Below are positions 35,147 through 44,759 of a DNA stretch of 64,000 bases, piece by piece. Source of the stretch: Gnetum montanum (Eukaryota; Streptophyta; Gnetopsida; Gnetales; Gnetaceae). The stretch lies in assembly GCA_015680685.1 (NCBI GenBank), contig MNCI01010461.1:33786-97785 (forward strand), in the 5' to 3' direction. The notes under the pieces are model-generated. The model was not told the origin of the DNA, did no database searches, and saw only the letters and a list, made by a program, of their open reading frames with translations. Each line of letters starts with the position of its first letter. Within the stretch, counting starts at the first letter, position 1. The position numbers were made by a program, and so were the translations under genes.

Positions 35147-36330
35147 TTGCCAAAGGAGTGGAACCATCGGCAGAAACAACAGTTTCTCCATCAGGCCAAG
35201 CATTTCATGGAAATCAACAGCCATCTTTACAAGGTGTGCACAAATGGCCTAGTTCGATGGTGTGCCCCTGATGACGATATACTACACGTTCTCCAAGATG
35301 CTCACGAGGGCCCTTGTGGGGGCCACTATGCTAGACGCTGTACAACCATTAAGATCTTACTTGCAGGATATTATTGGCCCATAATTTTCAGGGATGCCCA
35401 ATGGTTCGCCCACTCCTGCAAACGATGCCAAAAAGATGGAGGGATGACGGCACGGTTGGAGGAACCTCAACAGTGGATCCAACCACTGGAGCACTTCAAC
35501 ATCTGGGGCATCGACTTCATGGGGCCCATCACACCTCTGTCAAATGGAAAGGCATACATCATCATAGCTATGGACTACTGCACAAAGTGGGCAAAAGTGA
35601 TAGCCATCGTCGATTGTTCTTCTAACACCACCATACAATTTGTCCAACAACAAATCGTCAATAGGTTTGGAGTGCCACATGCACTCATTTCTGATAATGG
35701 GACTCATTTCACGGGTGTCACTTTTCAAAAACTCATGCAAAACTTGGGGGTTACCCATAAATTTACAACACCTTATCACCCCCAAGCTAATAGGTAGGCC
35801 AAAGTCACCAATAGGGAGATCACCAAGATCCTTACCTAAACCATTAGCAACTACAGGAGGGATTGGAGTACCAAACTTAATGATGCCCTATGGGCCTATC
35901 GCTTCACTTGGAAACTTCCTGTAGGGTACTCTCCCTATGAGTTAGTGTATGGAAAATTACCAACACTTCCAATTCAGGCTAAACTCTACATACTATCCAC
36001 CGCTGGTGACTTAGGCCTTAACCTCCCACTAACACAACACAAATGACTTATCAATTTAAGTGTGCTAGATGAGAACCGATTAGTGGCCCTGTCTTCAAAT
36101 GAGATCCACAAGGCCTATAACAAAAAATGACATGATCTTAGGATTTGGAATGTCACATTTAGATGTGGAGACAAGGTGATGTATTGGAAACCCTCACATG
36201 TATCTCAATCGACCAAGTCTCAAACACTGTGGGAGGGACCTTACATTGTCTCCAAAACCTTTCCATCCGGGGCCTTGCTCCAGAACGCAATTGGTCAACT
36301 ACCAACAATTGAAACCTCTCCGTGAACTCC
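35147..36330 (+). pseudogene. Integrase of element A
   Basis: A clean frame of 216 codons (35147-35797) has the zinc-binding HHCC region (AHEGPCGGHYARRC..., CKRCQ), the first catalytic Asp (WGIDFMGPI near 35502) and the second (ISDNGTHFTG near 35693). The frame then hits TAG at 35795 and, two codons later, Lys (AAA, 35801-35803) stands where the catalytic Glu should be. After that come NREITKI, DALWAYRFTWK and the GDKVMYWKPSHV C-terminal segment. Integrase inserts the DNA copy; this one cannot. Confidence 0.85.
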
Positions 36331-37900
36331 CCTTAACTAGTGCAACCGCCTCATCATCACTAGGATAGCCTCGCTCCATTTTTCGCGTTTCCTCCTTTCC
36401 ACCCAGTCGTGGGGGAGATCATCATCCCTGCTAATCCATTCCACTACACCCCTCACTATTTTGTAATTTTTTATTTTACACTTGTTGTTTTTTAACATCG
36501 TTCATACATTTTCCAATTCTTATTAATTTTTTCCTTTCTTTAATTATTTTCCAATTATTTATGTGTGTTTCATTTTTCACGTGATCGCTAATACATCGTC
36601 TTATTGTCATCAGGTGTCTGGCACGGATGGTTTTCGTTACGATGGGTAATTTAATAGTCCACCCAGTTATCTGGCTCCCACCCTCGCATGGTTGTCCTTG
36701 GACTTTACGTCTATTTTTAGCTCATAAACCCAGGAGTGAGTCCATGTCATCCACCCATTCACCCACTCTATGGTTTTTCTTCTGTTGAGATTATGCAACC
36801 CCTTCATTTAAAAACATTGTAATTAATGTGTGACTGGTGTAGTTCCCAGACTCAGGGATGACCCAATGGTTTGAATCGGGTGTGACTCCAAGGGGAATGC
36901 AACATTCGTCGCTCTTTCCTATCCCCTAGGTTACTGGTGTGTCCTTATGGATTTCTTACCACTCCACGTCCTTCTCTACAAGGAAGTCACTGGGCAGTTT
37001 GACCTTGCATGGTGTGGTCCTCACCAAAAAATTCCAAAAATTCCAAAAAAAAAACATGAGGATTCAAAGCACACACCCTTGGTCGAATGCATGCGCACAC
37101 GCATAGGTCTTTGCATGGTGTGGTTCCCCTAAAAAAGAAAAAAAATTATGACATCACTGTGTGGGAATTCAAAGCACACCCCTTACACTGCCCCTCACAG
37201 GCCACAAGCATTAGTTATGGGACTTCCCTCGTCCCCTCTAACTTAGTCCCGTTTTACTTCCTTCCTCTCACGTTTGTTGGAGTGGTGGTTCTCTGTGGGT
37301 GCATTCTTGCTTCCTTGAGGGATGGCCAGGGCTTTGTCTATTGCTACGATGTCACTGTATGCGGATGGTTTTGGGTTTGAACTTAGGAAAGGTTCTACCA
37401 GGTCACTTAACCACAACTGCACACAAGGTTTCATGTGATCGACGATCGGAATTCCATTTTCTTATCTCTCTCTCTTCACCCAGTTCTCTCCATAAATTAC
37501 CTCACTTCCTATCTTATGTTGTGAAATTTCGTCGTGGTTTCCATGGGCTTCTCATGCCTTGGCGAGATCTCTTGGGTAGGAGTCTTAACTGTCGAACATC
37601 ATTTCTTGGCCCCAGGGCCCATGGACCCCGGTGTTGAGGATATGCAAGGGCTACTAAGGCTATTGCCTACTATGGGGAGGACCCACCTACATATTCTTGG
37701 TCCATCTTGTTAAGTCTCCCATCCTTTGGATTTCGTGGTTGATTATTTTTAGGGTTCCATCACTCGATTTCTTCCCCGCGGAGTTCTTTTGCTTCACGTT
37801 CTCCTATTTTTGACTCTTTTTCAAGCCCCGATTACCTTCCTCCTGTCCTCAGCCATGATCGAGCCTCTCACATGCTTCAACTGCCCCAATTTGGTGTTTC
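36331..37900 (+). other. Non-coding region after integrase of element A
   Basis: Contains GTCGTGGGGGAGATC (36405), a T-rich stretch to 36560, and two copies of the CATGGTGTGG...AATTCAAAGCACAC repeat (units start near 37008 and 37114). It then has GGCCACAAGCATTAGTTATGGG (37200) and GGGGAGGACCC (37675), shared with D and C. A frame of about 110 codons near 37300 has no recognisable motifs and no counterpart in D, so I treat it as chance. Confidence 0.6.
37005..37195 (+). repeat. Two tandem copies of the post-integrase repeat
   Basis: Same unit as at 1295-1545, here with a spacing of about 106 bp because of longer A-rich segments. Confidence 0.75.
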
Positions 37901-37944
37901 AAATTCACCATTTCGGGCTTTTTCCAGGTTGGTAAACGTTGGTC

Positions 37945-38070
37945 AATAGGTGCACACGCCTGCATATACGAGGCCCCGTATACACAACCCCCTGCGTATA
38001 CGCAGCCGCATATACCTAGCCATGTATACACGGCCCCATCAACGCAGCATCCAAACCCTATATATAGCAT
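37945..38070 (+). promoter_or_regulatory. Internal U3-like promoter candidate in element A
   Basis: A cluster of GCATATACG, CGTATACAC, GCGTATACGC and GTATACACGG words (37958-38030), ending CGGCCCCATCAACGCAGC, is followed by a TATA box (CCCTATATATAGC, about 38058-38070). The element's own 3' LTR has CGGCCCCATCGACGCAGC in its U3 and its TATA box at about 41700. This module therefore resembles the LTR promoter but lies inside the element, about 390 bp upstream of the long frame. It could drive a separate transcript. Element D lacks a clear equivalent. Confidence 0.5.
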
Positions 38071-38209
38071 CGTTGTGCTTCACATTTTCATCATTTGGAA
38101 TCCAAATTGGGGGGAGATTTTGCCATTTTTCTGCCCAACTCTTCCCTAAGCACCTACGTTCTATCGTGCATCTGCATCAACTGATCCTTGCCCTTTTAAG
38201 CAACTGGAG

Positions 38210-38452
38210 GTATGCTCTCAATCATGGGGGGTGATGCCTAAGTATAATTAATTAATTAATTAATTACGTAAACAACCGTTTAAACTTTAACTCATCCTTT
38301 GTTGTTTTTGGCTCTAACCCATGAATTAACACTCCGGGAGACTTAAAGGAATGCCTGTGCCAACAACATAACTTAGTCAAACTGAGAAGGTGTATAAGGA
38401 CCATCTTGAACTACTTATGCATGCTCTAATGGGTGGTTATGTTTGAATGCAG
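38210..38452 (+). other. Candidate 5' UTR intron before the long frame of element A
   Basis: A donor CTGGAG/GTATGC at 38210 and an acceptor TTTGAATGCAG at 38452 border 243 bp containing a (TTAA)n microsatellite. The acceptor directly abuts the ATG of the frame. Splicing is inferred from sequence only. Confidence 0.45.
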
Positions 38453-41305
38453 ATGGCACCCAAACCGAGGCACCCAAGGGACAAAGGATCATCAAAACTG
38501 AGGGACAAGCGCCCACACACGGGAAGAGGATGAGGCACGCAACAACCAGAGCACGCAGAGGGCTCTCATGCAACAAGCCCCCTCTGTAAAGAACCTAACA
38601 TAGAATCTGTCCATTAGATTCTGGAAGAGGAGATTACCAGCAAGCAATCGCAAGGGGATGAGACTCCAGGGATAGCACCACAGCTTGAGGTCTCCTTGAA
38701 CTAAGCCTATCTTGATGTTATCAAGCCACGCGAGGTGTAACGGATGGTTCTCCAAGAGCTAAACTTTGGACCATTCCTCGAGAACGCACCAAAAGAAGTG
38801 AGGATCCAACTACAAAACTCTCCGATGTGGCCAATCATCACAACCAATGGTAAATGGTACTTAGGAGAGACCTATCTCTTCTAGAAGAATCAACAACTAG
38901 GGTCTAGAGTAAGAATCAAAGACATTTATGTCTCTTACTCTTTAGAGGCGATAGCATAGGCTTTGGGGTTACTTGAAATCGGAGCAGATGTGGTGGAAAT
39001 TCCAAAACAAGCTGACCCAGAGGTAAAGGTAGAATGGACCAAACAGTGCTATGGGGTAGAGCGCAAGGAATTTGGCTCTCTGACCACAGTAGAGAGGGTG
39101 TACTCAAAGATCATATCTTACCACTTGAACCCAACGGTAAGACCCAGCAAAATCACATCCTTCTCTACTCATGCATGTGCCACCTTGAGTGGAAAATTCC
39201 CAATGAGTCTTCCATAGCTATTATTCCTAGAAATTGAAAAGAGGTTCACTGAAAGTGAATGTGGAAGACAAGCTCTCCCCTTTCCCTATCTAATCAAGAA
39301 GTTGTGCAAACGGGTAGGGATAGCACGGTACTCTAATGATATAATCTGACATGTCCTGATTGCCTCTTGGTGGGAAATGATGAAGGATAAAACTCCTGCC
39401 ACCACACAAATAGAGGAGGAGTAGCAACAACCTCCACCACCTGCACAAACAGCAAGGTCGAGTTTGCAAACCATTGCAGAACACATCCGTGAAATCTGAC
39501 AAATGCTCTTGAGCTAGCAAGAGCAATCTGGCAAGACTAGTGGAGGACAAGACCCTTCAGTCTATCATCCTGCGATGAGCCACCTAGAGCAAGTGGCTCA
39601 ATTAGTTAGCTTGCTTGAAAGAGCGGGGCCGATGTTCTCCATAGCCCAAATGCAAGTGCCTGCACGAACAGATCCTAGTGTCCGAGAGGTAATAGTGTCC
39701 ACTCAATAGTTATTTTCCAAAATTTCTGGGAATGCTACTACCTTTTCGGTACGCTTAGAAGATGATCAAGGGGCAACAGTCTTGGTGATGCAGCACCAAG
39801 GACAGGAGATTGCAGCCGAAGTGGTTGCTGATATAATTACTACAGCTCTCAATGCACCGGTAGCACCTATACCGGACGTTCATGGACTACAAGATGTATA
39901 GGCCTCTGCCAGAACTTTATGTAGCAAGATCGATGTAGCCTAACACGAGGAGTTGTTGGACTGACTAGTGGGAACCGAGCAACTGCTTTTGGATGTCTTC
40001 AACCTTTCGGACAACATTACTGCAACCTAGTCGGAGCTGCTCTCGGCAAGGGGTAAGAGCCTCATTTTAGAAGGGTAACTTGAAGCTGCTCAAGTCACTT
40101 GTCAACGCTTGGCAACAGAAGTAGCCCAATTAAGAGCCCAACTTGCCAATCCAGCCATTCTCAACTGTGAAATAACCAGAGATGAAGCTTTTCAATAGCT
40201 TCAACTCAAACTTCAGATCATTGAGGATGTGCAACAGTTGACGATCTTCGATAAGTCCTTGGCAGATGTTCGAGCATATCATTTCGACAAGGACCTGGTG
40301 AAGGTTCGCCAGGAGAATGTCCAATTGACCACAAAGGTTCATCACTTGCATAATGTTGGTGCAGAAAATGAACACATGAAAAATTTTATCCACCAACAGC
40401 AGGAAGAACTAGCCAAGGTGAATGCTAACATAAGAAGGTTGACCACTGAGAACCGAAATCTATCAATGGATGAGATTCGGGAGTTGCGATAGAAATCTAC
40501 AATTGAAATCATCGGGAAGAATGAGGCCCTAAAATTTGAAAACATCAAAAATCATTACAGGGACCAAGTGGGATTATAGAAGGAAGTAAATGAAAATCAG
40601 ATTTAGGTTGCAAAGGCCAAAATGAACCGAGCACTCCAACAACTCCAAGAAGAAGACGATGTATGGCAACCTATCTTTGATGGGTTGAATGCCTACAATC
40701 AAGTCGAAATCCACCTTAAGGAGCTGCAGATTCAGGAGATGACAGAATATATGGAGCTTGCCAACCTACACTATGCAAACCTGGCTATGCTCACAGTCGA
40801 GAGACCGCGATCGGAGTTGGAAAAACAGGTGGCCACCTCGTATTCTCTATACAAGGATGAGTTCCAAGTGCATAAAGCAACAAAGAAAAAGCTGGAAATA
40901 GCAAATGCAGAGCTCGAGGTTCTTTGCATGCGATTTGAAGGACAACGTGCAGTCGTGGAGAATCTGGACCATCAAATGAATGACTACCAGCAGCTGCAGG
41001 CATCAATCCGAGCATTCGACATCAAACGAAAGTGGTTCACAGCCTAGTTTGTTAACCTGAAAGAACTCTTCCCGGCGGTACCATGCCCTTGGGAGGTTCC
41101 AGTTCCACCACACATTGGAGAAGCTGCCTGGATAGTGAACAATCCCAGAAGCAAAGAACAAAAGATGAGGGCTTTCTTGGAGGCTTTCTGGCTACCTCCA
41201 GAAGTTGTAGCTACTGCGGGACAACTATCATTCACGCCATCGCCAACGCATAGGCCAGAGGCTAGAGAAGGTCCATTGAAACCACTACCCCCAGGGAAGG
41301 TGTGA
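38453..41305 (+). pseudogene. 950-codon frame after integrase in element A (Athila extra protein)
   Basis: From ATG 38453 (MAPKPRHPRDKGSSK) to TGA 41303-41305 the frame is continuous: 2853 bp, no net frameshift, but 22 in-frame stops by my count (14 TAG, 4 TAA, 4 TGA). Residues 120-310 (GADVVEIPKQADPEVKVEW, then YLIKKLCKRVGI near 39290) follow the pattern of the plant transposon-associated protein found after integrase in Athila elements. A Gln/Pro-rich linker precedes a long heptad-rich coiled coil (about 39920-41045). The C-terminus is proline-rich. There is no evident membrane segment, so an envelope role is not supported by the sequence. Function unknown. Confidence 0.65.
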
Positions 41306-41549
41306 TCTTCTCCAATAATTTTGTGCATCATTCTACACAGCAAAGACTCCAGGACTAGCAAGGTGTTCAATTTTGTCTCTAAACACCATCATTTTTTGTA
41401 ACTTGTCCTTCTCTGTAACTCGAGCACTTGGTAAAATTGATGTTGTGTCATGTGTGTGTGTCATGTGTGTGTCAAGTCATGTGCATTGTAAATAAAAGTC
41501 CATACCTTCCAAATTGCAGAGTAACCTGAGGATGAGTTTTTACTCAATC

Positions 41550-41558
41550 GTGGGGGTA
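41550..41558 (+). other. Polypurine tract of element A
   Basis: GTGGGGGTA immediately before the TG of the 3' LTR, as in C (GTCGTGGGGGTA) and D (GTCGTCAGGGTA). It primes plus-strand DNA synthesis. Confidence 0.7.
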
Positions 41559-42435
41559 TGATGAAGTGTCATTAGTCGATGCATCGACTAGGCCGTGTAT
41601 ATGGGGTCGCGTATATGCGGCCGCATCAACACGGCCCCATCGACGCAGCCTTCCATGTGTCGACATGGCCCCGTTTACGCGAAGCTTATTTCGGCCAATA
41701 AATAAGAATGCCTTCCACCTCATTTAGGTACCTTTTTAGTTAGTTGTAGTGAAGCTCTTGTAGTTTGTTCCCGCAAGAGATAGAATATTTTCCAAGTGCC
41801 CGCAATAGGTGTAAGAAAAGTGACCGGCTCTTTATTCAAGCGTTGATGTATCTGAGCCCATTAGTGTGAATAGCAATAAAGACAAACTCTTCAAGCATTC
41901 CTTGCAGCATTTGGACTTAGTCATTTAATGCATTCATTAGTTTAATATGTTTATGCTTTAATAGTTATTTAAGTTTTCGCTATTGTTATTATAATCGCTT
42001 TTGCCCTCTTATAAGTTCATAAAGACCATAAGTACAACCATCTCAAACGTAAATCCAACACTTGGTAACCCAGTAGTGTTTAGGGGATGCTCAGAACATG
42101 CCCGAAAGATGGGACCGGATACTTATGCTAGGATCAGTTAAAATTTAGATTAAGATAGTCTTAGATTACTTAATACTCTAGCCTTACTTTCCAAGATAAT
42201 TAGATGCCAAAAGATAAGTAAAAATCTATAAAAATCATTAGCCTTAATCTCACTTAACCATCACAAACCGAATTTCACAAGTGGGATTAGGAAGACAACG
42301 ACCATTCTATCCCAAGTTTTTGCTAGTTAGAGTCTGGTGTATGTTAAGTGCTTACAGTCTACGGAATTCGACCGAGTCACGTGTGAATGCTCATGATTCG
42401 TATGGTTGGGCGTAGAGGTACCTAGCCGCTCATCA
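41559..42435 (+). repeat. 3' LTR of element A
   Basis: TGATGAAGTGTC to CGCTCATCA. The U3 has a longer GC-rich block than the 5' LTR, with CGCGTATATGCGGCCGC and CGGCCCCATCGACGCAGC. The remaining sequence matches the 5' LTR with scattered transitions, except for a deletion of one GGTAACCCAGT copy near 42065. Confidence 0.9.
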
Positions 42436-42440
42436 ACTGG

Positions 42441-44060
42441 CAACCTTAAAGGCCTACATGCATGGTTAAAAATGTCACGAACTAGTGAAAAGTAAGGTTC
42501 CCTAGTTCCTCCATGCTAAGAGCTTTCTCGTCCATGCTAGCAAGTGTGGAAGACATGGGGGAACTTTGGGGAGACTCCAAAATACCTTTAAACACCTCAA
42601 ATAGACACCCTGCAACCTCACATAATCCCTAAGACTAGTTTCACATATTCTAGAGTCTTCAAACCCTGTAAAATTCACTACAAATGGTCAAAAAATTGTT
42701 CCCCTAATTTTCCACACTAAGCATACCATCCTCAACTTGGAAAAAAGGGGGAATCCCAAAAAAACATCTAGAAAACCTCTAGACTAATCAATTTTGATCC
42801 TAGACCCTAGTCCTCGATCCCAATAGCCCTAGGAGCACACATGCATGCTCAATTAAGGTCAAAATTGGGCTAGATTTGAGATTTTTAATGTTTCCATGCT
42901 AATAATCCTCTCTTCCATGCTATTTAGTATGGAAAATAAGAGGGAGAATCATTTGAAACTCCTAAAAACCTCAATACAACATCAAATAACCTTACATGTA
43001 CTTTAGAATCCTATCAGTAGTCACTGGAGCCTTCAAACCTCATAAAACTAATCCCATATGGTCAAAAGATGGTTTCCCTTAGTTTAGCCCCTTAGATCCA
43101 ACATGGAAAAAGGGGAGGAAGCTAAAAAATCACTTGGGAGTACTCAAAACTTCCAAATTTTGACATGAAACCCTAGCCCGTGGCCTTAGCAACTTCAAAA
43201 GTTAACATGCACAGTCAATTGTGATCTGAATTGACCTAGATCTAGGATTCTTACTTCATCCATATTGGAGGAAGTTCCTTCCATGCTGTGTAGCATGGAA
43301 ATAAGAGGAGGAAGCTACTTTTCCACTTTTGGTGGCAAGATGGCACTCCCAAAAGCCAAAGATCTATGCAAGAGAAGACTTAGACCTCATACCCTTGAGA
43401 TTTTTCTTATTTAACCTTGTTTTAAACTCCAAAACCTAATCCCTTGAGTCTTCCAAGCTAGAGTAACTCACCCAATGTGGAAACAATGGGGAAGACCTTA
43501 AGCACCCTTGAATGACCTCAAAATATGCTCAAAATCATATAGAAACTTGCAGAATCAAGGTCTATAGTCCTAAGGGCCTAGAAACCTAGTCAATGTGCTC
43601 TAAAACCATCCTAAATTCATGAAACAAGTGTCCCCCCTGCCATTCTTCCACACTGAGGATACTATGCTCAGCATGGAAAAAAGGAGGGAAGCCATTTCGA
43701 CATGTTTTGACACTCAAAATCAACTCAAATTGCCTCGAAATGAAGCTAGAGGATGCATAACTTCTAAATTTAGGTTCTGGCTACTTGTTTAACATTTTTT
43801 GATCCTTTTTTTACTAAGGTTTTGGTTTTCCATGATTAGCCCCCTTTCTTCTATGCTAGCCAAAGTGGAAATAGGGAGGAAGTCTCCAAAACCTCTAGAA
43901 TGTTTGATTTTGATGGATCTGACCTTACGCTACCTTGGGAAAGTCCTAGAGCCTCAACTTTGGACCTCTAAGCATTCCAAAGCCTATTTTTCTTGGTTTC
44001 AACACTATGGATCCTTGTTTCCACACTAAGCCCAACGTGGAAGCCTTAAACACTTGATTT
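42441..44060. repeat. ~186-bp periodic array, right part
   Basis: Continues the array from the left of element A with cores near 42560, 42749, 42946, 43117, 43308, 43490, 43688, 43880 and 44045. The spacing across the excised element A is about 193 bp, so the array was intact when A inserted. Units vary between AGCATGGAA and CAACATGGAA/CAATGTGGAA cores. No coding potential. Confidence 0.7.
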
Positions 44061-44759
44061 TTGGGTACAAATAGCCCTAGTTGATGCTCTAACTTACCTA
44101 AGAGCCTTGTATCCTCAAAACATGGCCTGTTAAGGCCTAAAACTAGCAAAACCAAATCATTTTTTACCTATATTAGCCAAATTTTACCATATACAACCTA
44201 TTTTACTTAATTTTTACCTTATTACCTAGTATTTTGGCTTATTTTTGGACCTATCTTACATTGATCATCGTGTCGACCTTCTATGGCCTTTATACACCTT
44301 ATATTATTTGCCTATGTTTATCCTTCAAATGGTATCAAATAATGGGGTTTGACCTTCCCTAACCACTATTTGACACCATGTGACCATGGCTTGCTAAGGC
44401 CTTAAACTAGCATCATGGCCCAATGAGGCCTAAAACTTGCCAAATTATGGCCTTTATTGACCATTTTTAGCCATATTTCTTATATTTCCCCTTGTTTGAC
44501 CTTTGTTTGGCATTTATGGTACTTTGTCAAATTGTACCTACCTCATTGATGATCTTGGATGACCTTGTTTGCATTAGATTTACATGTAGTTGCATGATTT
44601 TATAGCATTTTGGCATTATGTATTTAATTTTACCTAGGTGCCACTTAATATGCTTTTGGTTGATATGTAGGATCAAAGTATGAGTACCTAGGAGCAAATT
44701 AGTTTGCCCCTGTGTCTACATGGACCTGACGGTGTGTCAACCCTGACTACCTAGATCTT
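44061..44759 (+). repeat. Minisatellite, second cluster, and spacer before RT
   Basis: Copies of GGCCTAAAACTAGCAA and GGCCTTAAACTAGCAT occur near 44125 and 44395-44440, like those at 20640-20875. From 44450 to 44760 there is only AT-rich spacer. Confidence 0.6.

Larger units (their letters stand above)
29329..42435 (+). mobile_element. Element A: near-complete Athila-like Ty3/gypsy retrotransposon
   Basis: LTRs at 29329-30166 and 41559-42435 are flanked by ACTGG (29324-29328 and 42436-42440). Order: 5' LTR, primer binding site, gag, protease, RT, RNase H, integrase, non-coding region, 950-codon frame, polypurine tract, 3' LTR. A long frame after integrase and a tRNA-Asp-type primer site are features of the Athila lineage (established knowledge). 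Every coding part carries stops, and two catalytic residues are gone, so the copy is dead. LTRs differ at about 8% over a 225-bp sample by eye, mostly transitions. It inserted in phase into the ~186-bp array of element B. Confidence 0.9.

Noticed and set aside
35374-35924. Extra frames overlapping integrase of element A
   Set aside because: They are other-frame shadows of the integrase core, which has the zinc-binding and DD motifs.
38453-41305. Envelope gene in element A
   Set aside because: The position after integrase fits, but I see no signal peptide, transmembrane segment or cleavage site; coiled coil and transposon-type domain dominate.
38453-41305. Reassigned or read-through TAG codons
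   Set aside because: TAG excess is explained by C-to-T change at CAG in methylated DNA; the host RAD21 gene uses TAG as its stop.
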